A stretch of 39,809 nt of DNA from Methylococcales bacterium (GTDB lineage Bacteria > Pseudomonadota > Gammaproteobacteria > Methylococcales > Methylomonadaceae). Below the pieces are notes generated by a model. It worked only from the letters and a program-made list of their open reading frames with translations, ran no database searches and was not told where the DNA came from. A program made the translations under genes and the position numbers. Location of the stretch: NCBI GenBank assembly GCA_030654015.1, contig JAURYI010000081.1, positions 1 through 39,809 of the forward strand, given 5' to 3'. Shown here piece by piece: positions 35,226-39,809 of this stretch (positions within the stretch are counted from its first letter, which is position 1; each line of letters begins with the position of its first letter).

Positions 35226-35723
35226 ATGGCTAACATTCATGATAATCCCAAACGTGACGAATGGGTTAAAAAAATCGCTGGTTTAACCACACTGGCAGCA
35301 GGTCATGCGTTATTAAAAGATTTTCGTGTCAAACACATGAATCCTTTTAAAACCGACTGGTCTTTAGAGCTTGATGGTCAATGGATTGAGTGCAAAATCG
35401 AAGAAAAAGTGGCGTTGCTGAAACGCGCTGAATTCAATGACGCGAAATTCATGAACAACTGTACTTGTGGTGCCAATGCACAAGAAGTTGCTGATAAAGC
35501 GGTTGCTGAAATGGATGCGTGTACTGATATGTACAAAGCAGAAAGAATTCATATCGACTTCAGACTGGCTTGCAAACCACCTGTTATGCCTGTCAATGTC
35601 TTCTTGGATACTGACCGTCTGTTAGGCACCAAGTTAATGGAGCTGAGAAACACGGATTATTACGCCTTGCCGTTAGAGGAATTGCGTAAAGTGCGTGGCG
35701 TAAAAGTCATTACCTTACAGTAG
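35226..35723 (+). CDS. mmoZ: sMMO hydroxylase gamma subunit
   Basis: 165 residues. IHDNPKRDEWVKKIAGLTTLAAGHALLKDFR, KTDWSLELDGQWIECKIEEKVALLKRAEF and the C-terminal MELRNTDYYALPLEELRKVRGVKV match MmoZ of methanotrophs. It completes the alpha2-beta2-gamma2 hydroxylase and stabilises the outer face. Two adjacent cysteines (NCTCGANA) are in this version. AGGAGAGAAC precedes the ATG. Confidence 0.97.
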   Translation: MANIHDNPKRDEWVKKIAGLTTLAAGHALLKDFRVKHMNPFKTDWSLELDGQWIECKIEEKVALLKRAEFNDAKFMNNCTCGANAQEVADKAVAEMDACTDMYKAERIHIDFRLACKPPVMPVNVFLDTDRLLGTKLMELRNTDYYALPLEELRKVRGVKVITLQ

Positions 35724-35730
35724 TTCGCAG

Positions 35731-35800
35731 GTTGGGTTGCCGCTTTTGGCAACCCAACACAAAACAGGTTTTATTGGGTTGGCTATGGTCAGCCCAATCT
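35731..35800 (+). promoter_or_regulatory. Two consecutive hairpins between mmoZ and mmoD
   Basis: The first stem, GTTGGGTTGCC/GGCAACCCAAC (35731-35758), is perfect over 11 bases with a six-base loop. The second, ATTGGGTTGG/TCAGCCCAAT (about 35773-35798), is imperfect. Neither is followed by a U-run. They occupy most of the 112-base gap and probably act as mRNA processing or partial-termination elements separating the structural genes from mmoD-mmoC. Confidence 0.65.
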
Positions 35801-35835
35801 ACACAGTTTCTATTTATAAACAAACACACTAAGCC

Positions 35836-36105
35836 ATGTTAGAAGCATTCAATGTAGCGTCGGATTCACAACATCACGACATTCAAAATGAGAATTCCCA
35901 ACTCACTAAACTCTATGATTCAGAGTCTTACACCGCTTACACAGAAGATCTGGAATTTATGTGGCGGTGGACTATCTATCGGGACAATAAACTGGTTCAG
36001 GAAGGCTGTTCGTTGACCTTAGATGCCTCCAGACGTTCCGTGAATCATGTGATGGCGTTTTTTAACATGAGTAACAAAAACAACACGGTAGCACAGGAGT
36101 TGTAG
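35836..36105 (+). CDS. mmoD: sMMO accessory protein MmoD
   Basis: 89 residues, slightly shorter than the ~103 of M. capsulatus. YTAYTEDLEFMWRWTIYRDNKLVQEGCSL (34-62) is the conserved MmoD block, followed by SVNHVMAFFNM. MmoD is a small protein that binds the hydroxylase, may help assemble the di-iron centre, and is proposed to be part of the copper switch between sMMO and particulate enzyme. The order mmoZ-mmoD-mmoC is standard. It ends 3 bases before mmoC. Confidence 0.95.
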   Translation: MLEAFNVASDSQHHDIQNENSQLTKLYDSESYTAYTEDLEFMWRWTIYRDNKLVQEGCSLTLDASRRSVNHVMAFFNMSNKNNTVAQEL

Positions 36106-36108
36106 CTA

Positions 36109-37146
36109 ATGGCAAACACACACCAAGTCACAATTATTACTCAGGATGACGAGTCAGTCACATTTGAATGCCGTTCGGATGAAGACGTTATCAGCGCGGC
36201 GGTACGACAAGATATTTATTTAATGTCCTCTTGCCGTGAAGGCGGTTGCGCCACTTGTAAAGGACTCTGCACGGAAGGCGATTACGTTTTAGGGAAAGTG
36301 AGTTCGCAAGCTCTGCCTTATGAAGAAGAGGAGGCGGGCGAAGTTTTATTATGCCGTTGTTATCCCAGTACCGACATTGAGGTCGAAGTACCTTATGTTT
36401 ACGAACGTATCTCTTTTTCGCCAGAGGGTTTGTCTTTTGAGGCGGAAGTCGTTGGCGTGTCTCAAGTATCCAGTAACGTCATGCGTTTGTTATTAAATCG
36501 CACGGGCGATGATAAACAAATCAAATTTGAATCGGGACAGTTTTTTGATTTAGAAATTCCTAATACCACAACCACACGTTCGTATTCCCCAGCTAACACC
36601 GCTAATAAAAAAGGTGAACTGGAATTTTTAATTCGTGTGGTCGAGGGTGGCAAGTTTTCAACGTATTTGAAAAACGAGGCTCACGTCGGACAAAAAATAA
36701 ACGTTAAAGGCGCGTCAGGCATTTTCGGCTTAAAAGAAAATGGCTTTACGCCGCGTTATTTTGTGGCAGGCGGCACAGGACTTGCGCCGATTTTGTCGAT
36801 GGTCAGACATATGCACCAGTGGGATGAGCCGCAGAAATGTATCATTTATTTCGGTGTAAACACGGAAGAAGAAATATTTTTCCTTGATGAGTTAGAAAAA
36901 TTAGCCTCGGAAATGAAAACTCTGGAGCTGAGAAACTGCGTATGGAAATGCAGTGATGAATGGCGTTACGAAAAAGGCAGTGTGGTCGATGTTTTACGCC
37001 GTGATTTAACAGAAACGGGCGCGAAACCCGACATTTATTTATGCGGCCCTCCAGGTATGGTGGATGCAACGTTCAACGTCTGCGAAACCTTAGGTATTCC
37101 AAAAGAACGAGTGTATTTAGAAAAGTTTTTACCTAGCGGTTCTTAA
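36109..37146 (+). CDS. mmoC: sMMO reductase (NADH, FAD and 2Fe-2S)
   Basis: 345 residues. The N-terminal plant-type ferredoxin has Cys42, Cys47, Cys50 and Cys82 ([13 protein letters not shown] and LLCRC). The FAD domain carries RSYSPAN (157-163) and the NAD domain [10 protein letters not shown] and [11 protein letters not shown]. It transfers two electrons from NADH to the hydroxylase. CAGGAG precedes the ATG. It is the last gene of the canonical mmoXYBZDC set and is followed by a terminator-like stem before the BLUF gene. Confidence 0.98.
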   Translation: MANTHQVTIITQDDESVTFECRSDEDVISAAVRQDIYLMSSCREGGCATCKGLCTEGDYVLGKVSSQALPYEEEEAGEVLLCRCYPSTDIEVEVPYVYERISFSPEGLSFEAEVVGVSQVSSNVMRLLLNRTGDDKQIKFESGQFFDLEIPNTTTTRSYSPANTANKKGELEFLIRVVEGGKFSTYLKNEAHVGQKINVKGASGIFGLKENGFTPRYFVAGGTGLAPILSMVRHMHQWDEPQKCIIYFGVNTEEEIFFLDELEKLASEMKTLELRNCVWKCSDEWRYEKGSVVDVLRRDLTETGAKPDIYLCGPPGMVDATFNVCETLGIPKERVYLEKFLPSGS

Positions 37147-37159
37147 ACAATAGCCACAC

Positions 37160-37198
37160 AGAGGTCGGTCTGTCACATGATAGTGCGTGACCTCTTTT
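37160..37198 (+). terminator. Terminator-like stem after mmoC
   Basis: AGAGGTC and GACCTCT are perfect seven-base arms around a 22-base region that contains its own GTCAC/GTGAC pair, and the right arm runs into TTTT. It lies 14 bases after the mmoC stop and 45 bases before the BLUF gene. It could terminate or attenuate transcription into the BLUF, orf98 and mmoG genes. No convincing sigma-70 or sigma-54 promoter was found in the short gap after it. Confidence 0.65.
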
Positions 37199-37242
37199 AG
37201 CGAAGTTAACACAAGTAATTAACATTATAAGAGGGGATTAAA

Positions 37243-37668
37243 ATGTCACTACATTGTCTGGTGTATGTCAGCTTAGCAAATCAAGAGATGTCTGATGATC
37301 ATCTAAAGTCTATGCTCCAAAAAGCGCGAGCGAAAAATGAAACGTTAGATATTACAGGGATGTTGCTGTACCGAGACGGATTTTTTATGCAGGCACTTGA
37401 AGGTGCGTTAAAAGACATCGAAGCCTTATTTGACACTATTTCAAAAGATGCACGGCATCGTGATGTGTTATTGGTTTATAAAAAGCCAATCAAAGAACGT
37501 GGTTTTGAAAAGTGGACGATGGGATTCAATAAGGTAGATAGCAAAACTCTGGAATGTCTGGATGGTTTCTGCGATTTTATGGCACGCCCAACCCCTGAGT
37601 TTTTTAAATACCGTGCCAGTGAAGCAGAAGCACTGCTGGATGAGTTTAAACATCAGATTTTCTTTTAA
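37243..37668 (+). CDS. Stand-alone BLUF-domain blue-light photoreceptor
   Basis: 141 residues. LVYVS with Tyr8, KNETLDITGMLLY with Asn32, GFFMQALEG with Gln50 and KWTMGF with Trp91 and Met93 are the flavin-contacting and photocycle residues of BLUF domains, at the same numbers as cyanobacterial PixD (Slr1694). It ends with two probable helices (PEFFKYRASEAEALLDEF) as in other short BLUF proteins. It binds FAD and on blue light shifts its Gln-flavin hydrogen bonds, changing a partner interaction; there is no output domain. It lies between mmoC and mmoG with AGAGGGG as ribosome site. Confidence 0.95.
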   Translation: MSLHCLVYVSLANQEMSDDHLKSMLQKARAKNETLDITGMLLYRDGFFMQALEGALKDIEALFDTISKDARHRDVLLVYKKPIKERGFEKWTMGFNKVDSKTLECLDGFCDFMARPTPEFFKYRASEAEALLDEFKHQIFF

Positions 37669-37690
37669 AGAGTGATGGCGTTTATTTGAA

Positions 37691-37987
37691 ATGAGCATAA
37701 AGCCTGAAGACGAAGCGTTTCTCCATGACATGGTCATACAACTGGATGAAACCATTAGAAAGTTAGCGATTGAAGAACGCGAAATCACTGAAAAATTGGG
37801 GATAGTTCGTGTTGAGGAATTAAAAGAGTTCTGGCAACAAGCGTTATCTGAGGAAGAAGAGAAATTTTTCAGAATAACACTGGATTACTGGGACAGATCA
37901 CTGATTCGTGTGTGGGCGCATAGTTCTCGCGCCCATGATACGCGAGTGAAAGTGGGCCATACATTAATGTTGTGTGTTCTAAATTAA
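37691..37987 (+). CDS. Small acidic protein of unknown function (orf98) between BLUF gene and mmoG
   Basis: 98 residues, no recognised family. The first half is strongly helical and acidic (EDEAFLHDMVIQLDETIRKL, then EEREITEKLG and SEEEEKF); the second has aromatic and basic residues (ITLDYWDRSLIRVWAHSSRAHD) and a hydrophobic end. No signal or membrane segment is evident. It starts 22 bases after the BLUF gene and ends 18 bases before mmoG, so it is almost certainly in the same transcript. It could be the output partner of the BLUF protein or an assembly factor for sMMO; this is a guess from position. Confidence 0.75.
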   Translation: MSIKPEDEAFLHDMVIQLDETIRKLAIEEREITEKLGIVRVEELKEFWQQALSEEEEKFFRITLDYWDRSLIRVWAHSSRAHDTRVKVGHTLMLCVLN

Positions 37988-38005
37988 AGGCATAGACAGA
38001 AAACC

Positions 38006-39691
38006 ATGAGCAAACAAATTATTTATAACCCCGAAGCTCTTTCGAGAATGATACACGGCATTGACAGTGTGGCACGCGCGGCTATTGTGACGATGGGCAG
38101 TGCGGGGCCAGCGGTGATGATTCAGCATCGTACCGATGGCATTATGCCTGTGTTTACCCGCGATGGCGTAACGGTTGCCAGATCAATTAATTTTGATGAT
38201 CGAATCGCTGATTTGGGGGCGCGAATGTTGCGTGATGTCGCAGGTGCAGTGTCTCGACAAGTCGGTGACGGTACAACCACGGCTATTGTATTGGCACAAA
38301 AATTGGCTCATGAAAGCGTGCGGAGTGTCGCAGCAGGTTTTCATCCCTTGCAATTGAAAAAAGGCTTGGATTTAGCGTTGGCTCTGGTGGAAAAACGGTT
38401 GTTGGATAAAGCGGTGACAGGCGTAACCGACGATTGGATTGAAAAAATGTCGGCGGTTGCCACTAAAAATGAACCCAAAGTAGGACAATTATTGGCTCAC
38501 GCTCTGAACGAGCTGGGACTTGAGGGTCAACTCACTTTTCAATTGGGCAATGGACGCGAAGATGAACTGGCTATTGTCGATGGCATACACTATGAACAAG
38601 GTTATTTATCACCGTATTTTATTACCGATAAAACCCGTGCAGAAGCGGTACTAGATAATCCGTATATCCTGCTCTATGACCGTGAAATCAAGGATTTAAT
38701 GGATTTAATTCCGATATTGGAAGAAGTCAGAGCAGAAGGACGCTCATTGCTCATTATTGCCGAAAATGTCATTGATAAAGCCTTGACAGGCTTATTGCTC
38801 AATCTGACGCAGGGCGTGTTTAAAGTCGTTGCGGTCAAACCGTCCGGGTTTGGTGATAGACGACTTGACCGCTTCAAAGATTTGGCTTTATTAACAGGCG
38901 GACAGGCGATTTTAGATGATTACAGCAGCCCAAAATTAGAACACGTTACTGTGGATATGCTGGGGCAAGCAGAACGTGTTGTCGTTACAGAAACCAGCAT
39001 TACTATCATCGGTGCGAAAGGTGATAAACAACTTGCTAAACAACGCATTGAGACACTACGCGCCCAAGCCGACTTTATTCTGGCAATAAAACCCGGCGAG
39101 GGTTCAGCCTCAGGCAATAAACACGATTTTGACGAATTAGAAGATCGTATCGCACTATTAACCGCTAAAACAGGCGTGTTCAGTGTCGGCGGTCTGGCGG
39201 ATTTTGAAATCAAAGAGCGCATGGTGCGCATAGAAAACGCCTATATGTCCGCTAAAGCCGCACTGGAAGAAGGCGTACTGGCAGGCGGCGGTGTCGCGTT
39301 GTTTCGCTGTATCAAAATGCTTGATAGCGTGATTGCCGAAAATGCCGAGCAACAACAGGGCATTAACATTCTGAAATTGGCACTGGTTGCACCGTTGGAA
39401 AGTGTCACGCGCAATGCGGGCTTAAATCCCGAAGCGGTTATTGCTCGCTTAATGAGCAGTGATGACGAGCATTTAACCATTGATACGCAAAGACAACTTT
39501 ACGGCAATTTTTTGGACATTGGCATTATTGATCCTGTGAAAGTCATGCGTTTGGCACTGCGCAATGCGGTGAGCGTGGTAACAACGTTAATCACCACCGA
39601 AGCTGTAGTGATGAATATCCCCGATTTATCCATCATGGATGGCTATTCACCCGAATGGGCGGCGGCAACGCGTGAAGATCCACGTTCATAA
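38006..39691 (+). CDS. mmoG: GroEL-like chaperonin of the sMMO cluster
   Basis: 561 residues. The chaperonin fold shows RDGVTVARSINFDD, RQVGDGTTTAIVLAQKLAHES (with the ATPase aspartate), EQGYLSPYF and EGVLAGGGVALFR. It is divergent from housekeeping GroEL and lacks the GGM-rich C-terminal tail, ending ATREDPRS. MmoG is needed for sMMO activity and for MmoR-dependent transcription in other methanotrophs, so it likely folds the hydroxylase or the activator. No groES gene is adjacent. A perfect palindrome follows. Confidence 0.95.
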   Translation: MSKQIIYNPEALSRMIHGIDSVARAAIVTMGSAGPAVMIQHRTDGIMPVFTRDGVTVARSINFDDRIADLGARMLRDVAGAVSRQVGDGTTTAIVLAQKLAHESVRSVAAGFHPLQLKKGLDLALALVEKRLLDKAVTGVTDDWIEKMSAVATKNEPKVGQLLAHALNELGLEGQLTFQLGNGREDELAIVDGIHYEQGYLSPYFITDKTRAEAVLDNPYILLYDREIKDLMDLIPILEEVRAEGRSLLIIAENVIDKALTGLLLNLTQGVFKVVAVKPSGFGDRRLDRFKDLALLTGGQAILDDYSSPKLEHVTVDMLGQAERVVVTETSITIIGAKGDKQLAKQRIETLRAQADFILAIKPGEGSASGNKHDFDELEDRIALLTAKTGVFSVGGLADFEIKERMVRIENAYMSAKAALEEGVLAGGGVALFRCIKMLDSVIAENAEQQQGINILKLALVAPLESVTRNAGLNPEAVIARLMSSDDEHLTIDTQRQLYGNFLDIGIIDPVKVMRLALRNAVSVVTTLITTEAVVMNIPDLSIMDGYSPEWAAATREDPRS

Positions 39692-39776
39692 ACAAATGAA
39701 TACTGGGTATTTCTATAAAGCGAGTGATTGGAATACAAACTTAGTAGTCAGTCGATTTTATTATGACGTGTAATAA

Positions 39777-39809
39777 AGACCTGCGAGGTTTTAAAAACCT
39801 CGCAGGTCT
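39777..39809. terminator. Perfect 33-base palindrome at the window end (terminator or repeat)
   Basis: AGACCTGCGAGGTTTT and its reverse complement meet without a loop base beyond one central position, 86 bases after the mmoG stop. It shares AGGTTTT/AAAACCT with the element at 17700 and probably belongs to the same dispersed family while also acting as the mmoG terminator. The element may continue past the window. Confidence 0.75.

Overview
The window comes from a gammaproteobacterial (type I, Methylococcales-like) methanotroph. The clearest evidence is a complete soluble methane monooxygenase (sMMO) operon, mmoXYBZDC, followed by the GroEL-like mmoG. The housekeeping neighbourhoods (scpA-scpB-rluB with a site-2 protease and a YrdC protein; gyrA, serC and pheA in that order; two M16 peptidases followed by rsmD) are also of gammaproteobacterial type. 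Genus cannot be fixed from sequence alone.

Layout. 1-335: 3' end of dcd. 570-6393 (minus strand): a QEGLA-motif putative metallopeptidase, then a chromosome-segregation/rRNA-modification cluster (YrdC protein, an M15-like protein, a DUF1640-like fragment, site-2 protease, scpA, scpB, rluB). 6516-7581: an unrecognised membrane/coiled-coil gene pair. 7771-9669: dihaem cytochrome c4 and a dicarboxylate/amino-acid symporter. 9701-11381: an unknown protein and a leucine-rich-repeat protein. 11515-15494 (plus strand): active/inactive M16 peptidase pair, rsmD, a methyltransferase-like protein. 15577-17577: thiC with a TPP riboswitch. 17804-19490: truncated haemoglobin, cyclic-nucleotide-binding protein, CAP-domain lipoprotein. 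19509-30108 (minus strand): pheA, serC and gyrA, a conserved order interrupted here by two accessory blocks. The pheA-serC block carries a VapBC-like pair, an unknown protein, a TPR protein, HicBA (the 55-residue HicA is very short), a second hicA fragment among palindromic repeats, and a YafQ-like pair. The serC-gyrA block is a translationally coupled AAA ATPase plus TOPRIM-like protein, a candidate antiphage system. 30282-31491: dienelactone hydrolase and low-molecular-weight phosphatase.

31492-39809 is the sMMO locus. A near-perfect sigma-54 promoter (GG-N10-GC) precedes mmoX, with an upstream imperfect palindrome that could bind an enhancer-binding protein. mmoX, Y, Z encode the hydroxylase, mmoB the coupling protein, mmoC the reductase, mmoD an accessory/regulatory protein. 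Several intergenic hairpins may set subunit ratios. The most striking feature is a stand-alone BLUF blue-light photoreceptor gene and a 98-residue unknown gene between mmoC and mmoG, in the same direction. The BLUF protein has its key residues at the same numbers as PixD (Tyr8, Asn32, Gln50, Trp91, Met93). This suggests, without proving it, that sMMO expression or assembly responds to light.

Palindromic dispersed repeats are common throughout. No tRNA, rRNA, CRISPR array or insertion sequence was recognised.
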